Source: Bradyrhizobium murdochi
GTDB lineage: Bacteria > Pseudomonadota > Alphaproteobacteria > Rhizobiales > Xanthobacteraceae
NCBI RefSeq assembly: GCF_000472965.1
Contig: NZ_AXAU01000001.1
Coordinates: 775,162 to 839,161 of the forward strand
Length of the DNA stretch: 64,000 bases
Direction: 5' to 3'
The position numbers and the translations under genes are program-made. The notes beneath the pieces were generated by a model. The model did not search any database, was not told the DNA's origin, and was given only the letters and a program-made list of their open reading frames with translations. Numbering within the stretch: the first letter of the stretch is position 1; every line of letters begins with the position of its first letter. Shown one piece after another: positions 38,915-47,527 of this stretch.

Positions 38915-39658
38915 CTAGTGCCGCAAGATCTGGCTCAGGAACAGCTTCGTCCGCGCGTGCTGCGGGTTGGCGAAGAATTCCTGCGGCGTGTTCGACTCGA
39001 TGACCTGGCCCGCGTCCATGAAGACGACGCGGTTGGCGACTTCGCGGGCAAATCCCATTTCGTGGGTGACGACCAGCATGGTCATGCCTTCCTTGGCGAG
39101 GTCGACCATGGTGTCGAGCACTTCCTTGACCATTTCCGGGTCGAGCGCCGAAGTCGGCTCGTCGAACAGCATCACCTTCGGATTCATGGTCAGCGCGCGG
39201 GCAATGGCGACGCGCTGCTGCTGACCGCCCGACATCTGGCCGGGATATTTGTTGGCCTGATGCGGGATCTTGACCCGCTCCAGGAATTTCATCGCGGTCG
39301 CCTCGGCGTCCTTTTTCGGAATGTTGCGTACCCAGATCGGCGCCAGTGTGCAGTTCTCCAGCACGGTCAGGTGCGGAAACAGGTTGAAGCTCTGGAACAC
39401 CATGCCGACCTCGCGGCGGACTTCATCCACCCGCCGCAGGTTCGGGCCGAGTTCGATGCCCTCGACCACGATCTGGCCTTCCTGGAATTCCTCCAGCGCG
39501 TTGATGCAGCGGATCAGCGTCGACTTGCCCGAGCCTGAGGGGCCGCAGATCACGATGCGCTCGCCCTTGGCGACATCGAGGTTGATGTCGCGCAGGACGT
39601 GAAAATCGCCGTACCATTTGTTGAGTGCGTTGATGCCAACGATCGAGTTTGCGGTCAT
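38915..39658 (-). CDS. aapP: Amino-acid ABC transporter ATP-binding protein
   Basis: A 247-residue ABC ATPase. Walker A is 'GPSGSGKST', the signature is '[15 protein letters not shown]', and Walker B is '[13 protein letters not shown]' followed by the H-loop 'VVTHEMGFA'. '[20 protein letters not shown]' matches the polar amino-acid importer subfamily. It is the last gene of aapJQMP; the 10-bp gap to aapM indicates one transcript. Confidence 0.94.
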   Translation of the reverse strand: MTANSIVGINALNKWYGDFHVLRDINLDVAKGERIVICGPSGSGKSTLIRCINALEEFQEGQIVVEGIELGPNLRRVDEVRREVGMVFQSFNLFPHLTVLENCTLAPIWVRNIPKKDAEATAMKFLERVKIPHQANKYPGQMSGGQQQRVAIARALTMNPKVMLFDEPTSALDPEMVKEVLDTMVDLAKEGMTMLVVTHEMGFAREVANRVVFMDAGQVIESNTPQEFFANPQHARTKLFLSQILRH

Positions 39659-39668
39659 GGTGATGTAC

Positions 39669-41192
39669 TCAGTTGCGACGATGGGCGTTCAGCCGGTTCT
39701 CGACGAACAGCGAGTAACGCGACATCCCGAAGCAGAAGACGAAATAGATCAGTCCGGTAAAGGCAAAGCCGGTGAACAGCGTCGTCGGCGTCGACCAGAC
39801 CGGATCGCTGAAGGAAGCCCTGAGCTGCCCCAGGAGATCGAACAGCGCGACGATCGAGACCAGCGAGGTATCCTTGAATAGCGCGATGAAGCTGTTGACG
39901 AGGCCTGGGATGACGTGGCGCAGCGCCTGTGGCATCACGATCAGCGCCGTGGTCTTGGCCCAGGACAGGCCAAGCGCGCTCGCCGCCTCCGCCTGCCCCC
40001 GCGGAATCGCCGCCAGGCCGCCGCGGATCACTTCGGCCTGGTAGGCGCCGGCGAACAGTGCAATGCCGATCAGGGCACGCATCAGCCCGTCGATGGTGAA
40101 GCCGGCCGGGACGAACAGCGGTAGCATATAGGTTGCGAAGAACAGCACCGTAATCAGCGGAACGCCGCGCCAGAACTCGATGAAGGCAATCGAGAAAATC
40201 CGGATCAGCGGAATGGTCGAGCGCCGCCCCAGCGCCAGCGCAATGCCGACGGGCATCGAGGCGACGATGCCGGTAACGGATACCACCAGCGTCACCAATA
40301 GGCCGCCCCACAATCGCGTGTCGACCTCCGGAAGTCCACCGTTATCGAGCCCCATCACCGCGATCACCAGCGCGATGGCGACAAAGACCCCAAGGCAGGT
40401 GATGAGCGGACGCCAGCCGGCGCGCAAGCCGCCGCCGAGCCAGAACAGCAGCGCCGAAACGATCACCGTGGTCGCGCCGAGATCAGCCCAGACCGGCTGG
40501 CCGGAGGCCTGGATCTGGTCGCGCAGCGAGGTCAGCGGCAGCAGCACCCAGCCGACGATCGTGCTCAGCAGCACGATCAGCTTGCCGATGACCCATAGCA
40601 GCGGGCCGATGACGGCCGTCGCCTCGCCGGAGGCCACCAGCTTCCTGCCGCCGTCGCCGATACTGTCGTTGAAGCCCGCGAGAAGCCCGGCCGTCCAGCT
40701 CACGCCGAAGCCGCCGATCCCGCCGCCGCGCAGCAGGAAGAAGCCAATGACGGGAAACGCCAGGAAGAACAGGATGGCGTTCGGACCCTTGGCCGGCAAA
40801 CGCGGAATCAGCAGCGGCACCAAGAGGATCGCGGCAAGAATGAAGGTCAAATTGACCCGCCAGCGTTCCGGCTCCGGATAGAATCCGTAGATGAATTGCG
40901 AGAACTTGGCCTGAATGAAGGGCCAGCAGGCGCCGACTACATCGGTCGGATTTTTCGGGAGGCAGGCGGTGCGGTCCTTGCCGATCCAGACCGCATCGAC
41001 GAACGCGAATTTCAGCGCGGGTACCAGGATGACCCACAGCAACAACACGCTGACGATCGTGATCAGGATATTGGTCGGCGAATTGAACAGCCGCGTACGC
41101 AGGAAGCCGATGAAGCCGGTGGTCTTCACGGGCGCGGCCCGCTCGGGCACGAGGTCTTGGCGGACGAAAATGGATGAAGTCGTGTCGCTCAT
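39669..41192 (-). CDS. aapM: Amino-acid ABC transporter permease, long form
   Basis: A 507-residue permease of the HisMQ type. The C-terminal half has the EAA-type coupling motif region '[20 protein letters not shown]'. The enzyme is longer than the AapM I recall from R. leguminosarum (about 384 residues). The additional length seems to lie in residues about 165-290, where extra hydrophobic segments occur ('[20 protein letters not shown]', '[14 protein letters not shown]'). ATG at 41192 overlaps the aapQ stop (ATGA), so a frame extension to 41219 is rejected. Confidence 0.88.
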   Translation of the reverse strand: MSDTTSSIFVRQDLVPERAAPVKTTGFIGFLRTRLFNSPTNILITIVSVLLLWVILVPALKFAFVDAVWIGKDRTACLPKNPTDVVGACWPFIQAKFSQFIYGFYPEPERWRVNLTFILAAILLVPLLIPRLPAKGPNAILFFLAFPVIGFFLLRGGGIGGFGVSWTAGLLAGFNDSIGDGGRKLVASGEATAVIGPLLWVIGKLIVLLSTIVGWVLLPLTSLRDQIQASGQPVWADLGATTVIVSALLFWLGGGLRAGWRPLITCLGVFVAIALVIAVMGLDNGGLPEVDTRLWGGLLVTLVVSVTGIVASMPVGIALALGRRSTIPLIRIFSIAFIEFWRGVPLITVLFFATYMLPLFVPAGFTIDGLMRALIGIALFAGAYQAEVIRGGLAAIPRGQAEAASALGLSWAKTTALIVMPQALRHVIPGLVNSFIALFKDTSLVSIVALFDLLGQLRASFSDPVWSTPTTLFTGFAFTGLIYFVFCFGMSRYSLFVENRLNAHRRN

Positions 41193-42394
41193 CCGCCCAT
41201 GCTCCGGCTGATCCGCCATCCATAGAAACTCATGATTGCGCTGGTGACCAGCGAGATCAGGAGATAGACGCCCATGGTGATACCGATGATTTCGATCGCC
41301 TGCCCGGTCTGGCTCAGCGTGGTTCCGGCGAACACCGAGACCAGATCGGGATAGCCAATCGCGACCGCCAGCGAGGAGTTCTTGGTCAGGTTGAGATACT
41401 GGTTGGTGAGCGGTGGCAGGATCACGCGCATCGCCTGCGGGATCACGATCAGCCGCAGCACCGAACCGCGCTGCAGCCCGAGCGAGGAGCCGGCTTCCAT
41501 CTGGCCCTTATGCACGGAGAGAATGCCCGCGCGCACGATCTCGGCGATGAAGGCTGCCGTGTAGGTCGACAACGCCAGCGTCAGCGCGACGAATTCCGGT
41601 ATCAGCCGCGAGCCGCCGGCGAAGTTGAAGCCCCTGAGCACGGGCACCTCAAACGTGACAGGTACGCCGAAGATCAGCACGCTGAGCAGCGGCAGGCCGA
41701 TCAACATGCCGAGCGCATAGGGCCAGACCTTGATCACCGTGCCGCTCTGGAAGAGCTGACGGCGTGCGTATCGCCACAATGCGATCGCGGCGACGATCGC
41801 AACCAGCACGGCGACGACAAACGGCTCGAAGCCGGCCTGGCCGATCGGCTTCGGAATGACCAGCCCGCGGTTGCTGAGAAAGAAACTGTCGAAGACCGAG
41901 ATGCTCTGCCGCGGATTGGGCAAAGCGGCGAGCACCGCGAGATACCAGAACAGGATCTGGAACAGCAGCGGCAGGTTGCGGATCAGTTCGACATAGCCGC
42001 CCGAGATTCGCGCCAGTAGCCAGTTCGGCGACAGCCGGCCGAGGGCAATCAGAAAGCCGATCAGGGTGGCGAAGAAGATGCCGATCACAGAGACCAGCAA
42101 CGTGTTGAGCAGGCCAACCACAAAGACGCGCGTGTAGGGATCGGACCCCGAATAGGGGATCAGGCTCTGGCTGACGTCAAAGCCGGCATTGTTGGCAAGG
42201 AAGCCGAAGCCCGCGGTGATCCGCTGCGCCTGCAAATTGGCGCGGGCATTGGCGACGATCTCGTAGGAGATCCACGCGAGCGCGGCGACGAACAGCAGTT
42301 GGAGGACGAAGCCGCTCCAGCCAGCACGGCCGCCGAGCGCGCGCTGCAGCCTGGTAAGTAGCTGCGATGGTGGTTTTCGGGGTTCGATGGCCAT
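41189..42394 (-). CDS. aapQ: Amino-acid ABC transporter permease
   Basis: A 401-residue inner-membrane permease. It contains a long first periplasmic region ('GFGFLANNAGFDVSQSLIPY') typical of AapQ, then 'ELIRNLPLLFQILFWYL' and the ATPase-coupling loop 'GILSVHKGQMEAGSSLGLQR'. It pairs with AapM to form the translocation pore for general L-amino-acid uptake. It lies 24 bp downstream of aapJ. Confidence 0.92.
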   Translation of the reverse strand: MAIEPRKPPSQLLTRLQRALGGRAGWSGFVLQLLFVAALAWISYEIVANARANLQAQRITAGFGFLANNAGFDVSQSLIPYSGSDPYTRVFVVGLLNTLLVSVIGIFFATLIGFLIALGRLSPNWLLARISGGYVELIRNLPLLFQILFWYLAVLAALPNPRQSISVFDSFFLSNRGLVIPKPIGQAGFEPFVVAVLVAIVAAIALWRYARRQLFQSGTVIKVWPYALGMLIGLPLLSVLIFGVPVTFEVPVLRGFNFAGGSRLIPEFVALTLALSTYTAAFIAEIVRAGILSVHKGQMEAGSSLGLQRGSVLRLIVIPQAMRVILPPLTNQYLNLTKNSSLAVAIGYPDLVSVFAGTTLSQTGQAIEIIGITMGVYLLISLVTSAIMSFYGWRISRSMGG

Positions 42395-42418
42395 CGCCGC
42401 AGCCCCTCTCGCTGGCGC

Positions 42419-43435
42419 TTAGCGGATCGGCGGGGCGTACTGGATACCGCCCTTGCTCCAGAGTTGGTTGAGGCCGCGGGCAATACCGAGCTTGGAGCCG
42501 GAACCGACATTGCGCTCGAAGGACTCGCCGTAATTGCCGACCGCCTTCACGATCCGCACCATCCAGTCCTTGGTCAGGCCGAGTTGCTCGCCCAGATTGC
42601 CGTCCGTGCCGACGGCGCGCTTGACCTCGGGTTTGTCGGACTTGACCATCTCGTCCACATTCTTCTGTGTCAAGCCGAGCTCTTCGGCGCCGACCATCGC
42701 ATAAAGCGTCCATTTCACGATATCGAACCACTGATCGTCGCCATGGCGGACCATCGGCCCGAGCGGTTCTTTCGAGATCACCTCGGGCAGCACGACGTGC
42801 TCGGCCGGGTTGGCGACCTTCAAGCGTTCGGCATAGAGCTGGGAGACGTCGGAGGTGAAGACGTCGCAGCGGCCGGATTCATAGGCCTTGATGGTCTCGT
42901 CGGCGGTCGCGAACGCGATCACCTCGTACTTCATGTTGTTGCCCTTGAAGTAGTCGGCGAGGTTTTGCTCGGTCGTGGTGCCGGTCTGCACGCAAACCGA
43001 CGCACTGTTGAGCTCCAGCGCCGAATTCACCTTCAGCGACTTCTTCACCAGGAAGCCTTGGCCGTCATAATAGGTGACGCCGGTGAAGTTGGCGCCCAGC
43101 GAAGTATCGCGCGACAGCGTCCAGGTGGTGTTGCGGGACAGCACGTCGATCTCGCCCGACTGCAGCGCGGTGAAACGGTCCTTGGCCGAGAGCGGGACGA
43201 ACTTGATCTTGGTCGCGTCGTTGAAAACGGCAGCCGCGATCGCGCGGCAGATGTCGACGTCGAGCCCGGTCCAGTTACCCTTGTCGTCCGGCGTCGAGAA
43301 GCCTGGCAGGCCCTGGCTGACGCCACAGGACAGCATGCCCCGGTCCTTGACCGTCTTGAGGGTTTGCGCCGAGGCGGCCTGGGCCGAGAGGCCGGCGGCA
43401 AGGGCAAGGGTAACAACCAAAGATACGCGTTTCAT
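42419..43435 (-). CDS. aapJ: General L-amino-acid ABC transporter substrate-binding protein
   Basis: A 338-residue periplasmic protein with signal peptide 'LVVTLALAAGLSAQAASA'. The SBP family 3 core 'GNWTGLDVDICRAIAAAVF' and 'FTALQSGEIDVLSRNTTWTL' is followed by 'DVFTSDVSQLYAERL'. This pattern is that of AapJ, the broad-specificity amino-acid binder that rhizobia use for uptake and, in symbiosis, amino-acid cycling. It leads the aapJQMP operon. Confidence 0.93.
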   Translation of the reverse strand: MKRVSLVVTLALAAGLSAQAASAQTLKTVKDRGMLSCGVSQGLPGFSTPDDKGNWTGLDVDICRAIAAAVFNDATKIKFVPLSAKDRFTALQSGEIDVLSRNTTWTLSRDTSLGANFTGVTYYDGQGFLVKKSLKVNSALELNSASVCVQTGTTTEQNLADYFKGNNMKYEVIAFATADETIKAYESGRCDVFTSDVSQLYAERLKVANPAEHVVLPEVISKEPLGPMVRHGDDQWFDIVKWTLYAMVGAEELGLTQKNVDEMVKSDKPEVKRAVGTDGNLGEQLGLTKDWMVRIVKAVGNYGESFERNVGSGSKLGIARGLNQLWSKGGIQYAPPIR

Positions 43436-43770
43436 GGGTTAGGCCTTTCAAAGGGACGTCCGGAGATCGTTTTAGGCAACGCCTGACGTTGTGGGGCCAA
43501 CCCGCTGATCCCTCGCTGAAAAGCATCGTCCCGACCGTGCATTTAGCGTGCCAGTCCGGTCAGGCGGTGGATCTGATATCGCGGCAGGCCCCTCAACTTG
43601 CAGCGACTGTTCGTTGGCGCGCATCTCAGAACGACTGGCGTGCCGGGTCAAGGGGTTGACTGCCCTCTTCTGTCTCTTGTTATTAACGCACCCGGTCTCG
43701 ACCCGCCGCTCGCCAGTGTTTTCGCGATCAAGTTGTGGCTGCGGCATAACGTCTTGGATAATGCAAACGC
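43436..43770. promoter_or_regulatory. Divergent promoter region between aapJ and metC
   Basis: A 335-bp gap between oppositely oriented genes. On the plus strand a TTGACT at 43656-43661 is followed 18-19 bp later by TATTAA at 43681-43686, a possible sigma70-type promoter for metC. No operator palindrome or riboswitch is recognised. Confidence 0.35.
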
Positions 43771-44964
43771 ATGAGCTTTTCGCACGACGGTTCGTCCAAC
43801 CCGCAAAGACCCGAAACCAGACTGGTCACGGCGGGCCGCGACACCAAGGGACAAAGGGGGTTTGTCAATCCGGCGGTGTACCACGGGTCGACCGTGCTCT
43901 ATCCGACCGCCGAGGACCTGCACGCCCACCGTGCCGAATTCTCATACGGGCGTCACGGGAGCCCGACCACACTGGCGCTGCAGGACGTGCTGATGTCGCT
44001 GGAAGGGCCGCAATGCGCCGGTGTCGGCCTGGCGCCGTCGGGCCTTGCCGCAATCAGCACCGCCCTGCTGTCGGTCTTGAAGGCCGGCGATCATCTGCTG
44101 GTGACCGATAACGTCTACCGGCCGTCGCGCAACTTCTGCAACGGCATGCTGGCCCGTTACGGCGTCGAGGTCGGCTATTTCGACCCGCTGATCGGCGCCC
44201 GGATCGAGGAACTGTTCAAACCGAACACCAGGGCGGTGCTGGTCGAGGCGCCCGGCTCGCAATCGTTTGAAATGAGCGACATTCCCGCCATCGCTGAAGT
44301 CGCGCATGCAAGGGACGCGCTCGTCATCGACGACAACACCTGGGCGACGCCACTGTTTCACCGCTCGCTCGACCAGGGCGTCGACATCAGCATGCAGGCC
44401 GCCACCAAGTATATCGGCGGCCATTCCGACATCATGTTCGGCACGATTTCGGCGAATGCAAAAGCCTGGCCGCTGCTCACCGAGGGTATCCGCCTGCTCG
44501 GCGTCTGCGCCGGACCCGACGACGTATTCCTGGCGCTGCGCGGCACCCGCACGCTGTCGGTGCGGCTCGCGCAGCATTATCGCTCGGGCCTGGAAATGGC
44601 GCGCTGGCTCGCCGGCCGGCCAGAAGTCCTGCAGGTCTTGCATCCGGCGCTCGAAAGCCATCCCGGCCACGCGATCTGGAAGCGCGACTTCACCGGCGCA
44701 TCCGGCCTGTTCAGCATCGTGCTGAAGCCGGTGCCGCAGAAGGCGGTCGATGCCCTGCTCGATGCGGTCAGGCTGTTCGGCATGGGCTATTCGTGGGGCG
44801 GCTTCGAAAGCCTCATCATCCCCTTTGACTGCGATCCCTACCGCACCGCGACCAAATGGTCTCCCGGCGGGCCGACGCTGCGGCTCCATATCGGCCTGGA
44901 GAATGTCGACGACCTCAAGGCCGATCTCGAGCGCGGTTTTGCGGCATTGAAGGCGGCCACCTAG
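43771..44964 (+). CDS. metC: Cystathionine beta-lyase
   Basis: A 397-residue Cys/Met-metabolism PLP enzyme that cleaves cystathionine to homocysteine, pyruvate and ammonia. Lys213 in 'MQAATKYIGGHSD' is the PLP lysine. 'FSYGRHGSPTTLALQDVLMS' and 'VIDDNTWATPLF' are the MetC-type motifs, the latter distinguishing MetC from gamma-lyases. 'GYSWGGFESLI' near the C terminus supports the same branch. Its stop overlaps the stop region of the convergent thrS-like gene by four bases. Confidence 0.92.
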   Translation: MSFSHDGSSNPQRPETRLVTAGRDTKGQRGFVNPAVYHGSTVLYPTAEDLHAHRAEFSYGRHGSPTTLALQDVLMSLEGPQCAGVGLAPSGLAAISTALLSVLKAGDHLLVTDNVYRPSRNFCNGMLARYGVEVGYFDPLIGARIEELFKPNTRAVLVEAPGSQSFEMSDIPAIAEVAHARDALVIDDNTWATPLFHRSLDQGVDISMQAATKYIGGHSDIMFGTISANAKAWPLLTEGIRLLGVCAGPDDVFLALRGTRTLSVRLAQHYRSGLEMARWLAGRPEVLQVLHPALESHPGHAIWKRDFTGASGLFSIVLKPVPQKAVDALLDAVRLFGMGYSWGGFESLIIPFDCDPYRTATKWSPGGPTLRLHIGLENVDDLKADLERGFAALKAAT

Positions 44965-46199
44965 GGCGTGAAGCCATAAGCTCGAGCGTCCAGGGCTTCA
45001 GCCGCAAGAGCGCCCGGCCGGGCCCTCGCCTGCAGGCGGGACACCGCCTCGGCCAGAGGAACGTCGGCCTGTGAGCCGTCGCGCTCGCGCAGGGTTACCC
45101 GGCCGTCCCTCATCTCGCGCCCGCCGACGATAGCCATCACCGGCACTGCCATTTCATGGGCCGCCACGATGCGCCGCGAAAGGGTATCGGCGCCGTCATA
45201 GGCAACGGCCCGGATTCCGGCATCCTCGAAAGCCGACAGCACGTCCGCGCCGTATCCGGCCTGGTCTTTCGAGATCGGCGCAACCGCGACCTGGTCTGGC
45301 GACAGCCAGAACGGAAGCACGCCGCCGTGGTGCTCGAGCAGGATCGCGATCATGCGGCCGAGCGATCCGAAGATGGCGTGGTGGATCATCAGGGGCCTCG
45401 CGCGGCTGCCGTCCGGGGCGACGTAGGACGCCTCGAGCCGCTGCGGCAGCACGCCGTCGACCTGCACGGTGCCGCACTGCCAGGATCGTCCCAGCCGGTC
45501 GCGCAGCGCGAATTCCAGCTTTGGTCCGTAGAACGCACCTTCGCCGGGGTTGATCTGAGGCACGAGGCCGCATTGCCGCGCGGCATCGCCGAGCTTCGCC
45601 TCCGACCAGTCCCAGACCGCATCGTCGCCAGCACGCACCGCCGGCCGCGTCGCCAGCGCCACCTCGTAGTCGGGAAAACCGAGCTCCCGGTAGACCTCGT
45701 CCAGCAGGGCGATGAAGCACGCGACTTCGCCCTCCACGTCCTCCTCGCGGCAGAACACATGAGCGTCGTCCTGCTCGAAGGCGCGTGTCCGCATGATGCC
45801 GTGGAGCGAACCGGACGGCTCATTGCGGTGGCAAGCGCCGAACTCGGCATAGCGGATCGGAAGCTCCCGCCACGAGCGCAGCCCCTTGTTGAAGATCTGC
45901 ACGTGGCACGGGCACGACATCGGTTTCAGCGCCATCGCCAGTTCGCCGTCGTCGACCCGGAACATATGCTCGCCGAACTTGTCCCAGTGCCCGCTGCGGC
46001 CCCAGAACTCCTTTGGTAGAAGCTGCGGTGTCCGGACCTCGGCATAGCCGGCTTGGCGCATCTTGCGCCGGACATAGTCCTCCAGCACCCGGTAGACCGC
46101 GTAGCCGCGCGGATGCCAGAACACCATGCCCGGCGCATCTTCCTGAAGGTGCCAGAGTTTGAGCTTCACGCCGAGATTTCTGTGGTCGACATCGTCCAT
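44961..46199 (-). CDS. thrS: Short threonyl-tRNA synthetase (catalytic and anticodon-binding domains only)
   Basis: A 412-residue class II synthetase. It has the catalytic core and the C-terminal anticodon-binding domain (about 305-412), but lacks the N-terminal TGS and editing domains of the roughly 640-residue bacterial ThrS. Motif 2 is 'YAEFGACHRNEPSGSLHGIM', motif 3 is 'HHAIFGSLGRMIAILLEHHG', and the zinc site includes Cys96 in 'LKPMSCPCH'. AAGGA lies nine bases before the ATG. A promoter, leader peptide and terminator precede it. Lack of the editing domain suggests a second, specialised enzyme beside a full-length ThrS elsewhere; that copy is not in the window. Confidence 0.88.
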   Translation of the reverse strand: MDDVDHRNLGVKLKLWHLQEDAPGMVFWHPRGYAVYRVLEDYVRRKMRQAGYAEVRTPQLLPKEFWGRSGHWDKFGEHMFRVDDGELAMALKPMSCPCHVQIFNKGLRSWRELPIRYAEFGACHRNEPSGSLHGIMRTRAFEQDDAHVFCREEDVEGEVACFIALLDEVYRELGFPDYEVALATRPAVRAGDDAVWDWSEAKLGDAARQCGLVPQINPGEGAFYGPKLEFALRDRLGRSWQCGTVQVDGVLPQRLEASYVAPDGSRARPLMIHHAIFGSLGRMIAILLEHHGGVLPFWLSPDQVAVAPISKDQAGYGADVLSAFEDAGIRAVAYDGADTLSRRIVAAHEMAVPVMAIVGGREMRDGRVTLRERDGSQADVPLAEAVSRLQARARPGALAAEALDARAYGFTP

Positions 46200-46250
46200 T
46201 GCTGTATTCCTTGTGACGGGAAAAAGCGCGGACGGGCACCATCAAAAACC

Positions 46251-46287
46251 AGAAAAGGCCCCGTCCGTCGCCGGCGGGGCCTTTTCT
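46251..46287 (-). terminator. Intrinsic terminator in the thrS leader (attenuator)
   Basis: A perfect 12-bp stem on the minus strand (AGAAAAGGCCCC and GGGGCCTTTTCT) with a 13-nt loop, followed by GGTTTTT. It ends about 50 bp before the thrS ATG and begins 19 bp after the leader-peptide stop. Its position between promoter and gene makes it an attenuator rather than a gene-end terminator. Confidence 0.8.
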
Positions 46288-46306
46288 GCGTGAAGTACGC
46301 TTGTCT

Positions 46307-46378
46307 CTAGCGCGCGCAACCAGCAGGCGATCCGCCGTAAGCGGTCGCGGTCAATGCGGCTGACTGAAGCTTCTTCAT
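46307..46378 (-). CDS. Putative leader peptide of the thrS attenuator (23 aa)
   Basis: A 24-codon frame (ATG at 46378, TAG at 46307) starting 'MKKLQSAALTATAYGG' and ending in 'GCAR'. It has two threonine codons (ACC at positions 10 and 12) in an Ala-rich context. The inferred transcription start coincides with its AUG, as in rhizobial trpL leaders. Stalling at Thr codons when charged tRNA-Thr is scarce would be expected to prevent terminator formation. Function is inferred from layout. Confidence 0.55.
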   Translation of the reverse strand: MKKLQSAALTATAYGGSPAGCAR

Positions 46379-46384
46379 GCGCTG

Positions 46385-46413
46385 TATATGGCGGTAAAAC
46401 GCTCAGGCGTCAA
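46385..46413 (-). promoter_or_regulatory. Sigma70-like promoter of the thrS leader
   Basis: On the minus strand, TTGACG (46413-46408) is followed after exactly 17 bp by CATATA (46390-46385). The first base expected to be transcribed lies about 6-7 bp further, at the A of the leader-peptide ATG (46378). Confidence 0.6.
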
Positions 46414-46495
46414 CGCCAGCAGCCTAGCGTTCGTCAAGCTCGCATCCATTCGCACCTGGCTGTGTGCTAATGAGTCCGAGGCCGAGGCCGGCGCT

Positions 46496-47527
46496 TCACG
46501 CCACCCGATTTCGCAACCCGGCCGTATCAGCCATCTCAGCCGCGAGCAACAAGGCCGCGCGGCTGGCGCCAACCGAGGCGACGCCCTGGCCGGCGATGTC
46601 ATAGGCCGTGCCATGCGCCGGCGTGCAGATCGGAAACGGGAAGCCGCCGAGAATTGTCACTCCGCGATCGAAGCCCATCAGCTTCATCGCGATCTGGCCC
46701 TGGTCGTGGTACATCGTCAGCACCGCGTCGAAGGCCCCGTTCTTGGCGCGCAGGAAAACCGTATCGGCCGGAAACGGCCCTTCCGCCGCTATTCCTTCGG
46801 CCCGGCCGGCCATGACCGCGGGCTCGATCACATCGATCTCCTCGCGTCCGAAATTGCCGCCGTCACCGGCATGCGGGTTGAGACCAGCCACCGCGATACG
46901 GGGCTCGGCAAAGCCGGCCTGTCGCATGCAGGCATTGGTCAGTTTCAGCGCGCGATGAATACGTTCGACGGAGAGACGCGAGGCCACATCCTTGAGCGCG
47001 ATGTGCGAGGTGACGCGGGCATTCCAGAGCCTGTCGAGCACGTTGAATTCGCTGGCTGGCGTTTTCAGGCCGGCGACCTCGGCGGAGAACGCGATCTCGT
47101 CGTCATACTCCGCGCGCGCGAGCCGCATCGCCTTCTTGTTGAACGGCGTGAAGCAGACGGCGTCGGCCTGCCCGTCACGCGCCAGCGTGAGCGCGCGACG
47201 ATAATTCTCCAGCGCGAACGCGCCACCGGCCTGGCTCGCGACACCACGTTCGACGGTCGCGGGATCGAGATGGCCAAGGTCCATAAAAGCGGCGTCACTG
47301 CCGATTGTTCGCGGGTCCCCAGATGGCGCTACATTTGGCAGGTCCGTCCTGACGCCGGCCACGCGCGCGCCTTCGTCGAAAACGCGGCGGTCTCCGATCA
47401 CGATCAGGCGTGCGCGGGAAAGGATTTCATCGAGGCAGGCGAGTTTTGCGGTCAACTCCGGGCTGATACCGGCGGGGTCTCCCATCGCCAGCGCGATCAC
47501 CGGCTTGCCGGGGTTATGCAGCTTCAT
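46496..47527 (-). CDS. PdxA-like 4-phosphohydroxy-L-threonine dehydrogenase family protein
   Basis: A 343-residue PdxA-family NAD-dependent dehydrogenase. 'IALAMGDPAGISPELTAKL' is the family start; metal ligands are expected in 'VTSHIALKDV', 'LTMYHDQGQIAMK' and 'PAHGTAYDIAGQG'. Housekeeping PdxA works in vitamin B6 synthesis, next to ksgA or surA. Here it ends a transport and CoA operon, so it is more likely a catabolic PdxA2/TphB-type enzyme acting on a 4-hydroxythreonate-like acid or a cis-diol carboxylate. The ATG overlaps the tctA stop (ATGA). Confidence 0.85.
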   Translation of the reverse strand: MKLHNPGKPVIALAMGDPAGISPELTAKLACLDEILSRARLIVIGDRRVFDEGARVAGVRTDLPNVAPSGDPRTIGSDAAFMDLGHLDPATVERGVASQAGGAFALENYRRALTLARDGQADAVCFTPFNKKAMRLARAEYDDEIAFSAEVAGLKTPASEFNVLDRLWNARVTSHIALKDVASRLSVERIHRALKLTNACMRQAGFAEPRIAVAGLNPHAGDGGNFGREEIDVIEPAVMAGRAEGIAAEGPFPADTVFLRAKNGAFDAVLTMYHDQGQIAMKLMGFDRGVTILGGFPFPICTPAHGTAYDIAGQGVASVGASRAALLLAAEMADTAGLRNRVA

